Shown: one piece after another, positions 26,062 through 34,682 of the stretch
Layout: every line of letters begins with the position of its first letter
Position numbering within the stretch: position 1 is the first letter of the stretch
DNA from: Methanobacteriota archaeon
GTDB lineage: Archaea; Thermoplasmatota; Poseidoniia; Poseidoniales; Poseidoniaceae
DNA: 53,151 nucleotides
Direction of reading: 5' to 3'
Assembly: GCA_018659375.1 (NCBI GenBank)
Contig: JABJMO010000022.1
Location: forward strand, 1-53,151
Position numbers and translations under genes: made by a program
Notes under the pieces: model-generated
Seen by the model: the letters and a program-made list of their open reading frames with translations, nothing else
Told to the model about the DNA's origin: nothing
Database searches by the model: none

Positions 26062-26850
26062 TTAGGGTGCTCCTAATTCACTAATACTCACCATTAATTG
26101 GTCAGTGAATTTTCTATAAAGTGTGGCAATGCGTGATTTGATATCATGTTTCTCTAAATCAGCCATGGCTCTAATTTGTTTAGCGGACATATTTCCACCC
26201 TCTCCGCTACTAAGCCACTCCAGCCAAGAAATCTTCTGGCCGTAATTTATTTTTACCGTTTTCCATAATTTAGGTAGTTTATCTGCTTGTGGTGCCATCA
26301 TTTTTCTGGTTCCTTCTAACGCAACTGGGACTATATTTGCATGCGGGAAGGATGCAGCAAGCCTAGCAACACCAGTTTTTCCAGGCAGTAACAATGGTTT
26401 CTCAGTTTTCTTTGATCTTGTCCCTTCAGGAAAAATTCCTAACGCACAATTCGATTCAAGAACATCAGCAGCAGATGCAAGTGCCAAATCACCACCTTCT
26501 TCTCGTTGAGTCTCAATCTGTCCGGTGAGATTCATAAATTTCCGAAGAAAGAAATTTTTGAAATGACCATCCTTCGCTAAATAATGAACTTTCCTTCTTG
26601 ATGATGCAATTACCAGTATCGGGTCAACATGCGATAAATGATTGGCTGCAAAGATGGTTGGTCCTTTAGTTGGTATCCTTTCAGAACCAGACATCTTTAT
26701 CCGTAACAAGCCTCTAATCAAAGGAGAAAAAATGAAACGGATAAAGGAGTAACCTGGGGTTGGTGCTATCCCGCCGTTGCGTGGAGTGATTTTCCAGTAT
26801 GGCTCAAGAGTGTTCCATGCCTCGAGAATGTCATCGAGACTGTCGTTCAT
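26062..26850 (-). CDS. plsC: 1-acyl-glycerol-3-phosphate acyltransferase-like protein (PlsC family)
   Basis: 262-residue acyltransferase of the PlsC/LPLAT family. The catalytic H71xxxxD76 is in NHLSHVDP, and E142-G-T-R145 in FPEGTRSK binds the glycerol phosphate. A weak hydrophobic stretch at about 36-50 may anchor it to the membrane. The family transfers fatty acyl groups to lysophosphatidate; true archaeal membrane lipids are ether-linked isoprenoids, so its presence is notable. GGGAAG precedes ATG 26850. Substrate unproven: it could acylate something other than lysophosphatidate. Confidence 0.88.
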   Translation of the reverse strand: MNDSLDDILEAWNTLEPYWKITPRNGGIAPTPGYSFIRFIFSPLIRGLLRIKMSGSERIPTKGPTIFAANHLSHVDPILVIASSRRKVHYLAKDGHFKNFFLRKFMNLTGQIETQREEGGDLALASAADVLESNCALGIFPEGTRSKKTEKPLLLPGKTGVARLAASFPHANIVPVALEGTRKMMAPQADKLPKLWKTVKINYGQKISWLEWLSSGEGGNMSAKQIRAMADLEKHDIKSRIATLYRKFTDQLMVSISELGAP

Positions 26851-26894
26851 ATCTTCCCGTCACGGGATTTACCTTTGATTGTTGCTTCAGATAT

Positions 26895-26912
26895 AATCAT
26901 AATATAATGATT
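26895..26912. promoter_or_regulatory. AT-rich palindrome between divergent genes
   Basis: AATCAT and ATGATT flank AATATA, an 18-base inverted repeat midway between plsC (minus) and the surface gene at 26985 (plus). It could be an operator or a paired TATA region; no function is shown by the sequence alone. Confidence 0.25.
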
Positions 26913-26984
26913 TCAACATGATTCCAAAAATCCTACAATACGAAGTATCAAAACTAAGGATAATAACCAAGAATTACCCGGGTT

Positions 26985-28193
26985 GTGATTGTTGTGAAGA
27001 ATGCCAGTATTTTGACGGTAATTCTTTTTTCCTTGCTCGGTTTAATTTTCTCTCCATCAGTTATTGCTGACGCAAAGTGGGATGAAGACGGTTGGCTCAA
27101 CACCTCTCTAGCTACAGAGCGGCTCAATAACGGAGATGAGTTTGGTTGTTATGAGATGCCAGGGCTATCTTGGAATTCCGATCCGGGTGCAGTGGCAGGA
27201 GAATGCAGAGAGTATATCGAGAAAAGAGTTGATGCAAGTCTATGGGGTGAGAACCCGGTATCCACATATACGCCAAATTCTCTTACTATGTCACAGCATC
27301 AAATTATTTCACAGCAAGGATTTGTCGTCCATGGAGATGATAATTCACTTGGCTACACAGCATGGCATAATTCAACGGACATTCCTGCGGATTTATGGGA
27401 TTGGTACAATTTAGGCCGCCGCGGTGGCAGTTTAGAGCAGGTAGTTGGTTCAGTGGACACAGTCAAGGACGCAGTTGAGGAAGGTGGTTTGGTAAATCTG
27501 TACTGGATTGGCCGAGTTAACGAGGCGACAATTCGACACGATTCAGGAATTGAAGAATACATCAGTGATGATGCGGATGCATGGTTAACTACATGGGGTC
27601 AAGCTTGGTCATACTGGGTCAAAGAGAAATGTTACCAATTTGACCATTCTGTGAGTGCAGTTGATGACAACTATGTTATTTCTTTTAAATCACTAGCTAC
27701 TGAGCAATGTGACGAATTATTTCCGGAGCGTTGGAATGTTCCAATTACCTGGATGTTGGATATTGAAGAATCTGCAATCATTTCAATATCTTCCGATGAT
27801 TTACCATTGGAAGACATCACCAGTTCAAGGCATACGAAAGAAGGTTACAGTCAATCACCAAATGGATATTTGCTGTTGAGCGTGATTGATGAACGGGAAG
27901 TGAACATAACTGTGACCAATTCAACTTATGACGTGATGGGTATCACTGAATTTTGGAATAATCACTCTGCCGCAATTACAATAGCTGCCCATGAAACTAC
28001 AGATTTATTCAAATGGTCAAAGAGATTTGCCGATCAAGATGATTTAGTTTTCACATGGTTGCTTAAACCAAGGCCAATAGACGCAGAAGCAACATGGATT
28101 CCATATGTTGCAGTTGCAATAGGGTCAGGGGTTATTCTTAGTATGTTATTGATTCTCAAACGAGAAGGTATAGGCCCTTTGGCTAATAAATGA
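26985..28193 (+). CDS. Secreted, membrane-anchored protein of unknown function
   Basis: 402-residue single-pass protein. Residues 1-29 are a signal peptide (VKNASILTVILFSLLGLIFS then cleavage near VIADA). The ectodomain is W-rich and contains four or more cysteines (for example CYEM, ECREY, KCYQF, EQCDELF) likely forming disulfides. A C-terminal transmembrane helix lies at about 374-394 with a short basic end. GTG 26985 or GTG 26994 may be the start. No catalytic motif or known family recognised; it lies alone between plsC and trpS. Confidence 0.72.
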   Translation: MIVVKNASILTVILFSLLGLIFSPSVIADAKWDEDGWLNTSLATERLNNGDEFGCYEMPGLSWNSDPGAVAGECREYIEKRVDASLWGENPVSTYTPNSLTMSQHQIISQQGFVVHGDDNSLGYTAWHNSTDIPADLWDWYNLGRRGGSLEQVVGSVDTVKDAVEEGGLVNLYWIGRVNEATIRHDSGIEEYISDDADAWLTTWGQAWSYWVKEKCYQFDHSVSAVDDNYVISFKSLATEQCDELFPERWNVPITWMLDIEESAIISISSDDLPLEDITSSRHTKEGYSQSPNGYLLLSVIDEREVNITVTNSTYDVMGITEFWNNHSAAITIAAHETTDLFKWSKRFADQDDLVFTWLLKPRPIDAEATWIPYVAVAIGSGVILSMLLILKREGIGPLANK

Positions 28194-28278
28194 CATTATC
28201 TCTAATTGCCATTATCACTTGAATTATATCGAAGCCTTGATGACATAAAACAAATGAAGACCGATTGCTGGGATTGCC

Positions 28279-29664
28279 ATGGTTGCGGATAAAGTAAACA
28301 TTGATCCATGGAGTAGTAACCAATCTACAGATTATTCTAGAATAATAGACCAGTTCGGATTATCGGATTTCTCTAATATTACCTTGCCAAACCCTTCACA
28401 TCTTCACAGGCGTGGAATTGTTTTTGCTCACAGAGATCTCGATTTGGTTATCAATGCTCATAACTCAAACGAATCATTTGGAGTATTAACTGGATTAATG
28501 CCTAGTGGACGGATGCACCTTGGTCATTCAATGGTTATTGAGCAGGTTAAGTGGTTTCAGCAACTTGGTGGTGACGTCACCATTGCAGTAGCTGATTTGG
28601 AGAGTCAGGCAACCCGAGGGGTTGGGCTAGCTAAAGGGAGAGAAATAGCTTTGCAAGAGTATGTGGCAAACTATGCTGCTTTGGGATTAGATCCGCAAAA
28701 AACTAATGTATATTTTCAATCAACAAGATCAGTTGTCCAAAGGTTAGGGTTTCAGTTAGGTAAAAGAACGAACCTCAATGAATTTGAGTCGATTTATGGT
28801 TTCAAGGGCGATACCAACTTAGCTCATCTCCAAGCTCCAATGGTCCAAGTTGGTGACATATTGCATCCTCAGACAGAAGAATATGGTGGCTTAAGGCCAA
28901 TAGTGGTCCCAGTTGGAGTGGATCAAGATCCTCACCTCAGATTAACTCGCGGTATTGCTGCTAAGTCTAATTGGTTCAATGTGAACGACAATAACGGTCC
29001 GGGACTACTTGTTGGACTTTCAATACAAGATGAGAACGCTGAGATTCTTGGTCAACAGCCTAATGGTCGTATTGATCGAACTAAGGTCGCTGAGGTTTTC
29101 AACGGAATTGTAACCAAATTATCTGGGTTAGGTTTTTCAGACATTAACTCTAATCCTAAACAAGGTACTATCGTAATCCCAGGTGCAACACAACGAGATA
29201 AAGCCAAAATCAGAATGAAATTATTAGAACTAGAACGCGAGTTAGGGGGCATGGGTCTACTTGCCCCATCTTCCACATACCATCATTTTGCGATTGGATT
29301 GACCGGTGATAAGATGAGTAGTAGTAAACCTAAGACTACAATATTCCTAAATGACGATATTAATACCATCAGCAAAAAAATACGCAAAGCCTACTCAGGT
29401 GGTCAATCAACAATCGAAGAGCATCGAAGATTAGGTGGTAATCCGGATGTTGATGTAGCATATCAGTACATGATGTATTTCTTTGAAGATGATGACAGTT
29501 ATCTGGCGGAATTAAATTCGGATTATCGAAATGGTAAGATTCTTGCTGGGGAAATGAAACAAATCTGTGTTGATAAAGCCACTGAATGGATGACAAACCA
29601 CATAGAGTTACGCGACCAAACCAATCATTTAGTTGGGGAATTCTTAGCCAGTGACTCTAAATGA
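28279..29664 (+). CDS. trpS: Tryptophanyl-tRNA synthetase
   Basis: 461-residue class I aminoacyl-tRNA synthetase of the archaeal/eukaryotic TrpRS type. The N-terminal IDPWSSNQSTDYSRIIDQFG and HLHRRGIVFAHRDLD precede the HIGH-like HLGH (residues 80-83, in MPSGRMHLGHSM). VPVGVDQDPHLRLTRGIA is the Trp-specific GxDQ block, and KMSSS lies at 345-349. It charges tRNA-Trp in the cytoplasm. The stop TGA abuts the stop of the zpr1-like gene on the other strand without a single spacer base. Identity secure. Confidence 0.95.
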   Translation: MVADKVNIDPWSSNQSTDYSRIIDQFGLSDFSNITLPNPSHLHRRGIVFAHRDLDLVINAHNSNESFGVLTGLMPSGRMHLGHSMVIEQVKWFQQLGGDVTIAVADLESQATRGVGLAKGREIALQEYVANYAALGLDPQKTNVYFQSTRSVVQRLGFQLGKRTNLNEFESIYGFKGDTNLAHLQAPMVQVGDILHPQTEEYGGLRPIVVPVGVDQDPHLRLTRGIAAKSNWFNVNDNNGPGLLVGLSIQDENAEILGQQPNGRIDRTKVAEVFNGIVTKLSGLGFSDINSNPKQGTIVIPGATQRDKAKIRMKLLELERELGGMGLLAPSSTYHHFAIGLTGDKMSSSKPKTTIFLNDDINTISKKIRKAYSGGQSTIEEHRRLGGNPDVDVAYQYMMYFFEDDDSYLAELNSDYRNGKILAGEMKQICVDKATEWMTNHIELRDQTNHLVGEFLASDSK

Positions 29665-30297
29665 TTATGCAGAAAAGACTGCTGGGTCAGGTCCGGTTGG
29701 TAATTCAGCAATTTCCTCATCAGTAAGTTCTCTTTCTACAGCAGATTCATCCAAGATCATAGAATGACCATGTGGGTCCAAAAATTCTAGAGTAATAGCA
29801 ACTGAATTATCCAATCCCGCATTTTTCACACTAGAAATCATTAATTCTAATTGAACAATTTCCTTAATTGTTTGAGTCAAATCTACCCTACTTCCTTGGA
29901 CATTTTGGTCTTCAATATCTAATTGTAGGCCTCGAAGTACCGTATTCATTACTTCTAGGAATCTATTGAGAACACCCTCGACATTAGATACATAGCCGGT
30001 CGAACTACTACCAGGATTGACTTGTAAATCTAGTTCAGGTATTCTAACAGTACACGAACTAGACCTTACAACTCGAGATCTAAGTTGTGTCTCGTTGGTA
30101 ATTGCTAATTTCCAACATCCTGCTTTTTTACCTTCAGCAGGAATAAAATCTGTTTGTTTCCATCCACAGCTATGGCACATGACGGTAACTTGTGTGTGTT
30201 CACCAAAATATGGGATTTCGTCTATATGGGCAATCATAAACACATCGCCTCCTTGGTGACAAATAGGGCAGGGGATGTTTACAGGTGACTCTTGTAT
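29665..30297 (-). CDS. ZPR1-type zinc finger protein, start codon apparently AUA
   Basis: Archaeal ZPR1-domain protein. The four-cysteine finger reads CPIC...CHSC-GW around IDEIPYFGEHTQVTV, diagnostic of ZPR1, followed by the beta-rich ZPR1 domain (SRVVRSSSCTVRIPELDL) and an acidic tail. The first CPIC lies upstream of every ATG or GTG start; extending in frame reaches ATA 30297 with GGAGG 8 bases before it, overlapping the sepF stop as TAATA. ATT 30303 is a worse alternative, and GTG 30243 would delete half the finger. In eukaryotes ZPR1 binds the elongation factor eEF1A; the archaeal role is less clear. 210 codons. Confidence 0.85.
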   Translation of the reverse strand: MQESPVNIPCPICHQGGDVFMIAHIDEIPYFGEHTQVTVMCHSCGWKQTDFIPAEGKKAGCWKLAITNETQLRSRVVRSSSCTVRIPELDLQVNPGSSSTGYVSNVEGVLNRFLEVMNTVLRGLQLDIEDQNVQGSRVDLTQTIKEIVQLELMISSVKNAGLDNSVAITLEFLDPHGHSMILDESAVERELTDEEIAELPTGPDPAVFSA

Positions 30298-30911
30298 TAC
30301 AATCGCCTCCGGCCTAATTCTTCTGCTGTGGCGGCAAACGCTTCCATTTCAACTCCTTTCAAACCTCGGCATCCAGGAGGTAAAAGCATTAATCTCGTGT
30401 CGGTCAATTGAATGATTTGCCCCCCAAGGTCACCTTCTATGAAAGTGTGCATTGCATTAAGAGTTGAATTAAATTCAGTATCTCGCTTGATTAAGCGGCC
30501 TAATTCAACTATTGCAGCATGTCCGTCAGATAGCCAATCAAGCAAAGTAGAGGTTCCCGTGATGTCGTTTAATACTGCTCTATGGACTACTAGGCCCTTG
30601 GCGTCAGATTTTATCGGTGGATTAGGATACTTATTTCCTAAATTGTGGAAAATGAGTTCAGAGGGGACTTGATTAGATTTTTTGGCAGTATTCATACTCG
30701 GCATTTCAAAGGTGTTTAGAGTGTTATTCGACGGTGACTTTATTTCCTCATTTTGTTTGATTAATTTGTCAGCTTTGGCAAGTTTGTCCAAATCTGGCAT
30801 GCTTGGGAGTTTGATATCAGAAAAAGAATCCAGAGATGACTGGTGCGGGTCATCCTCCTTGTTATTCTTCATATGGCATGCGACAAGTCGTAAGCACAAG
30901 AATACTCGCAT
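30297..30911 (-). CDS. sepF: Archaeal SepF, cell-division protein
   Basis: 204-residue protein whose C-terminal third is a SepF (DUF552) domain: VVHRAVLNDITGTSTLLDWL, GHAAIVELGRLIKRD, then MHTFIEGDLGGQIIQLTDTRLMLLPPGC. Archaeal SepF anchors FtsZ to the membrane. The middle (about residues 15-100) is polar and disordered. The start is ambiguous: ATG 30911 adds MRVFLCLRLVACH, a possible membrane-targeting segment as expected for SepF, whereas ATG 30872 would lack it. Neither has a clear Shine-Dalgarno. It is coupled to the zpr1 gene by overlapping stop and start. FtsZ is not in the window. Confidence 0.78.
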   Translation of the reverse strand: MRVFLCLRLVACHMKNNKEDDPHQSSLDSFSDIKLPSMPDLDKLAKADKLIKQNEEIKSPSNNTLNTFEMPSMNTAKKSNQVPSELIFHNLGNKYPNPPIKSDAKGLVVHRAVLNDITGTSTLLDWLSDGHAAIVELGRLIKRDTEFNSTLNAMHTFIEGDLGGQIIQLTDTRLMLLPPGCRGLKGVEMEAFAATAEELGRRRL

Positions 30912-31034
30912 CGAAAAGAAAGATTAAGACCCATTTCAAGAGAAAATTTGTCGCACGATATTAATATTGAAATAGATTGGAGGTCAGGACTTCATGCGCC
31001 AATGTTCAAAAGGTGCCGACTTTAGGAGAGATTG

Positions 31035-31661
31035 ATGATGATGGATAACGACGCAAACGTGCTAAAAACCGGAACCAGTACATTAGGTATAACTTTCAAC
31101 GGAGGAGTCGTTGTTGGGGCAGACCATAGGGCGACAATGGGGCATTTCATTGCCAACAAATCAGTTCAAAAATTATTCCAAATAGGCAACAACCTTGCAC
31201 TAACTACTGCCGGGCTAGTCGGTCATGCACAATCTCTCTCAAGAACCCTAACAGCAGAAGTTGCCCTGTTCGAACTACGCAGACAGCAATCAATGACTGT
31301 CAAGGGAGCCGCTACTCTAACAGCAAACATACTATCAGGCAGACCTCATTGGGTTCAACTGTTGATTGTTGGTGTTGATGAAGATGGGGGTCATGTATAC
31401 TCAATTGACTCAGCAGGTGGTTCTATTCCAGATGTATATTGTGCAACAGGTTCAGGGTCCCCTTACATGTATGGTGTATTAGAGGATGGTTTCAAAAAGG
31501 ATATGACTGAGACCGAAGCATTGAAACTTGCAGCCCGCGCCCTTCACGCATCAGGACAGCGAGATGCAGCCTCCGGAAACGGAATGGATCTTGCCGTCAT
31601 TACCAAAAAAGACGGATTTGTTCTTCAAACAGAAGATCAACTCAGTAAACTTCTTTCTTGA
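31035..31661 (+). CDS. psmB: Proteasome beta subunit
   Basis: 208-residue 20S proteasome catalytic subunit. A short propeptide ends at Gly before the nucleophile Thr in KTG|TSTLGITF, followed by GVVVGADHRATMGHFI, the conserved basic residue and Asp set (including GADHR) and the SGSGSPYMYGVLE block. Autoprocessing should expose that threonine. ATG 31035 is preceded by AGGAG with 6-base spacing; TTG 31032 is less likely. Together with an alpha subunit (not in the window) it degrades unfolded proteins in the cytoplasm. A T-rich stretch after the stop (GATTTTTATT) may be a terminator. Confidence 0.95.
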   Translation: MMMDNDANVLKTGTSTLGITFNGGVVVGADHRATMGHFIANKSVQKLFQIGNNLALTTAGLVGHAQSLSRTLTAEVALFELRRQQSMTVKGAATLTANILSGRPHWVQLLIVGVDEDGGHVYSIDSAGGSIPDVYCATGSGSPYMYGVLEDGFKKDMTETEALKLAARALHASGQRDAASGNGMDLAVITKKDGFVLQTEDQLSKLLS

Positions 31662-31733
31662 TTTTTATTCCCGCAGTTTACTGCATTGTGTTCGACACAT
31701 GTGTTGCTAGGTTGCGGATAAGCGGGTGGAAAT

Positions 31734-33638
31734 GTGCGTCTCACATTCAAAGAACTGAAAGATGAAATAAGTAAAATTGTACCAAAGTCAATCGATTATA
31801 AAGTTGACTTAGAAGCAGGAAATATTGCCATTGTTACCGACGAACCAGAAAAGTTTGGTGGCGGCGACGGTCTTGTTGGTAAGATTGCTAAGAAAATAAA
31901 AAGGAAAATAAAAATCCGCCCCGACCCGAGTATCGTGAAATCAGAACTAGATGCTAAGGCGATAATAGAATCTATAATTCCTGTGGAAGCAGAAATTTCC
32001 CATATTTATTTTGACAGTTGTTTCAGTGAAGTAATCATTCAGTGCAAGAATCCAGGTGAAGCTGTTGGTCGTAGAGGAGTTAACGTAAATGAGATCAGAA
32101 CTAAATCTGGATGGATACCAATTGTTGAGAGAACACCTCCACTATTGTCAAAAACTGTTCATGACATACGTGGCTACAGGCAGGTAAATGCTGAAGAAAG
32201 GCGTAAGTTGTTGAAGAATTTTGGCTTGAATATACATCGACCAAAGCGACCAGGATCAATGTGGGCTAGAGTAACTGCCCTTGGTTCATACCGAGAAGTA
32301 GGCCGGGCTTGCCACTTGGTAACCACTAACGAATCAAGAATTATGATTGATGTAGGAGTGAATGTCGCTAATGATAATGATCCGATGCCATTTTTTAACG
32401 CCCCCGAAGCGTTGCCAGTGGACAAACTCGACGCGGTGATTCTAACACATGCACATCTGGATCATGCTGGAATGTTGCCAATTTTATTCAAATATGGTTA
32501 CCGTGGTCCTGTTTACTGTACTCCTCCTACACGAGATTTGATGCTGTTGTTACAAACTGATTATCTAAAAATTGGTGGCACTGAAGGGAAAAGGGCACCA
32601 TATAGTATGGAAGATATCCGTACTTGTCAAAGACACGTAGTTGATGTCGCTTGGGACGAAACCACTGATATCGCACCAGATGTTAAAATGACGTTTTCTA
32701 ATTCAGGTCACATCCTTGGTTCATCCGCAGTACATCTACACATAGGTGACGGGAAGCATAACCTTCTGTTTAGCGGTGATCAGAAATACGAAAAATCTTG
32801 GTTATTCGATGCAGCTAATACTCGGTTCCCACGTGTTGAATCTCTGGTTTTGGAATCAACATATGGCTCGGAAGGTGACTACCAACCATCACGGCAAGAA
32901 GCAAATCAAGAATTGAAGGATATTGTCTCAAGAACCCTAAGTCGAGGTGGAAAAATGGTATTTCCAGTGTTTGCAGTAGGTCGAAGTCAAGAAGTTATGA
33001 TTGCAATTGATGAGTTGTTTCGCTCTGGAACGGTTAAACCAGTTCCAGTCTGGCTGGATGGTATGATTCAAGAAGCCACAGCAATACATGCAGCCCATCC
33101 AAACTATCTTACCAATACCCTTCGTAAATCTCTGCTCAAAGATGACGGAGGTAACCCGTTTAGTAACGAATGGTTCCGGCCAGTAAAAAGTCGTGATCTC
33201 AGAGAAAATATTCTGATGGACCCATCTCCTTGTATCGTGTTAGCGACTTCAGGAATGATGAATGCTGGCCCTGTTGTAGAGTATTTCAAAAATTGGGCAC
33301 ATAGCAAAAGGAACTCTTTATGTTTCGTAGGTTACCAAGCAGAAGGGACCCTGGGCAGGAGATTGCAAAAGGGATTCAGTGAAGTTCCCATGGTGATCAA
33401 TGGTCACACAGAAATAGTCAAAGTCGGATGTGAAATGGCAACTATTGATGGCTTTTCAGGACATTCCGACAGGCGACAACTGTTGGAATTTGTTGAACAA
33501 CTCAACCCGAAGCCCCGCAATATTATCTGTCATCATGGAGATTATCACAAGTGTAACGAATTGGGTCACGCCTTAAGAGAGCGGTATAAGTGTAGAACTT
33601 ACGCGCCAAAAAATTTGGAAACTATCAGGTTGCTATAA
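31734..33638 (+). CDS. aCPSF1/FttA: KH-domain beta-CASP ribonuclease and transcription terminator
   Basis: 634-residue archaeal CPSF73-like protein. Residues 1-145 form the KH-type RNA-binding part (GEAVGRRGVNVNEIR). The metallo-beta-lactamase motif THAHLDHAGM gives H239, H241, D243 and H244; SGHILGSSAVH, a second-domain SGD and FPVFAVGRSQEVM (beta-CASP) follow, and the C-terminal HSDRRQLLEF and ICHHGDYHKC carry further metal ligands. Family members cleave RNA at U-rich sites and end transcription by archaeal RNA polymerase. GTG 31734 is the likely start. The stop TAA abuts the stop of the gene on the other strand. Confidence 0.93.
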   Translation: MRLTFKELKDEISKIVPKSIDYKVDLEAGNIAIVTDEPEKFGGGDGLVGKIAKKIKRKIKIRPDPSIVKSELDAKAIIESIIPVEAEISHIYFDSCFSEVIIQCKNPGEAVGRRGVNVNEIRTKSGWIPIVERTPPLLSKTVHDIRGYRQVNAEERRKLLKNFGLNIHRPKRPGSMWARVTALGSYREVGRACHLVTTNESRIMIDVGVNVANDNDPMPFFNAPEALPVDKLDAVILTHAHLDHAGMLPILFKYGYRGPVYCTPPTRDLMLLLQTDYLKIGGTEGKRAPYSMEDIRTCQRHVVDVAWDETTDIAPDVKMTFSNSGHILGSSAVHLHIGDGKHNLLFSGDQKYEKSWLFDAANTRFPRVESLVLESTYGSEGDYQPSRQEANQELKDIVSRTLSRGGKMVFPVFAVGRSQEVMIAIDELFRSGTVKPVPVWLDGMIQEATAIHAAHPNYLTNTLRKSLLKDDGGNPFSNEWFRPVKSRDLRENILMDPSPCIVLATSGMMNAGPVVEYFKNWAHSKRNSLCFVGYQAEGTLGRRLQKGFSEVPMVINGHTEIVKVGCEMATIDGFSGHSDRRQLLEFVEQLNPKPRNIICHHGDYHKCNELGHALRERYKCRTYAPKNLETIRLL

Positions 33639-33965
33639 TCACATAAGTGGTATGTCTATGTCACTATCCAATGGATTTGGTATCACTGATGCTTGATTTA
33701 TTTTAGCATCATTTGAGTTTGGCATGGTATATTTCTCAATAACTCCGGGTGAGGAATTCTGATTGAAGTCATTACTACCGGTTTTTTCAAATAAATTCCA
33801 AAAAACCACGGTAATTGTGAGTACTAAAAAACTTAGAAAAACAACTGACGCAGAAGTAGTACCCTTCTGATATCCAACAATTAATCCGATAGCGATGAGG
33901 GTTAATCCAACCAGCAAAATTACCCCTCGATATCTCGCGACCATGTACCCTGATAACCATTTCAT
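33639..33965 (-). CDS. Small membrane protein
   Basis: 108-residue protein with two transmembrane helices (about 14-31, LLVGLTLIAIGLIVGY; and 39-59, SVVFLSFLVLTITVVFW) and a hydrophilic tail rich in S/N/D/P. No family recognised. It starts only about 30 bases from the PvlArgDC-like gene, so the two divergent promoters must overlap each other or the coding starts. Its stop shares the TAATCA hexamer with the aCPSF1 gene. Confidence 0.6.
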   Translation of the reverse strand: MKWLSGYMVARYRGVILLVGLTLIAIGLIVGYQKGTTSASVVFLSFLVLTITVVFWNLFEKTGSNDFNQNSSPGVIEKYTMPNSNDAKINQASVIPNPLDSDIDIPLM

Positions 33966-33994
33966 TCAAGAACCTCTTGCGACTGGTACCGTAC

Positions 33995-34645
33995 ATGAAG
34001 CCGGGAAGGGTGTCTCGAGGAAGTCAAGGTTGGTTGATGACTGCTGTAGCTCCATGGGGTGAAAACGCCGAAGACGCTTACGACCAAGGTCTAGTTGAAT
34101 TAGGCCTTGGAGATACCCGATTAATTGAAGTGAAAGGTGCTATGCTACCGTTGAATTTTGAAGCAACTCAACCAAGGCCACTGCCCATGGGGTCATTAGT
34201 TGAATGTCACATGGCAACGGCTTATTCTTACCACGGTTCTAGTGCTTGTGCCGGAGTTGCTTGGGCATCTTGTATTACTCCTGAAGGTGATGAATGTGCA
34301 ATAGTAGCAACCATCTCTACGGAAATGGACTATGAAGAAACAACGATTTTACTTAGGAGGAATCTTCAACGTAGATTGGCCTCTAGAGACTTAGAAGTAA
34401 TCACATTCGATGTGGCGGTAGATGAAGTTACAGCCGGAGCAGAACATCACGGTGTGGCAATGGCTGCACTTATTTTACCAAATTCTCTTTCGATTGGTGG
34501 TAGGCAATCTACTGGTCCAATTAGAGGCGGTTTGATGGTGCCAGAAGATAAAAAACAGAAACGTGTTGATGTTAAAGCTCCTGCTGCTCCAGCACTAAGA
34601 CCGGGTAGTAAGAAAAATGGGACAGGTTCAGATTTCAGCCTTTGA
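33995..34645 (+). CDS. PvlArgDC-like protein lacking the self-cleavage serine
   Basis: 216 residues from ATG 33995 (TTG 33977 and a later GTG or ATG are alternatives). AEDAYDQGLVELGLGDTRLI and PLPMGSLVECHMATAYSY match the core of archaeal pyruvoyl-dependent arginine decarboxylase (PdaD), which makes agmatine. Aligned by eye to the Methanocaldococcus jannaschii enzyme, the processing pair Ser52-Ser53 (RISSIMPP) is VKGAMLP here: K47-G48. The catalytic Glu in its IMEYEG segment falls at IVATIST here. Self-cleavage and pyruvoyl formation should therefore fail. The last 35 or so residues are a basic A/P/K-rich extension. Fold likely, decarboxylase activity doubtful. Confidence 0.65.
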   Translation: MKPGRVSRGSQGWLMTAVAPWGENAEDAYDQGLVELGLGDTRLIEVKGAMLPLNFEATQPRPLPMGSLVECHMATAYSYHGSSACAGVAWASCITPEGDECAIVATISTEMDYEETTILLRRNLQRRLASRDLEVITFDVAVDEVTAGAEHHGVAMAALILPNSLSIGGRQSTGPIRGGLMVPEDKKQKRVDVKAPAAPALRPGSKKNGTGSDFSL

Positions 34646-34682
34646 TAGTCATTTTCAATAACCACCGCCGGAATTCATTCTC

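Noticed and set aside
30241-30243. GTG 30243 as start of the ZPR1 gene
   Set aside because: It removes the first CPIC of the zinc finger, which is conserved in the family.
34235-34249. Ser-Ser in GSSACAG (residues 82-83) as the PvlArgDC cleavage site
   Set aside because: By alignment it matches the later ISAAIS strand, not the RISSIMPP site of known enzymes.
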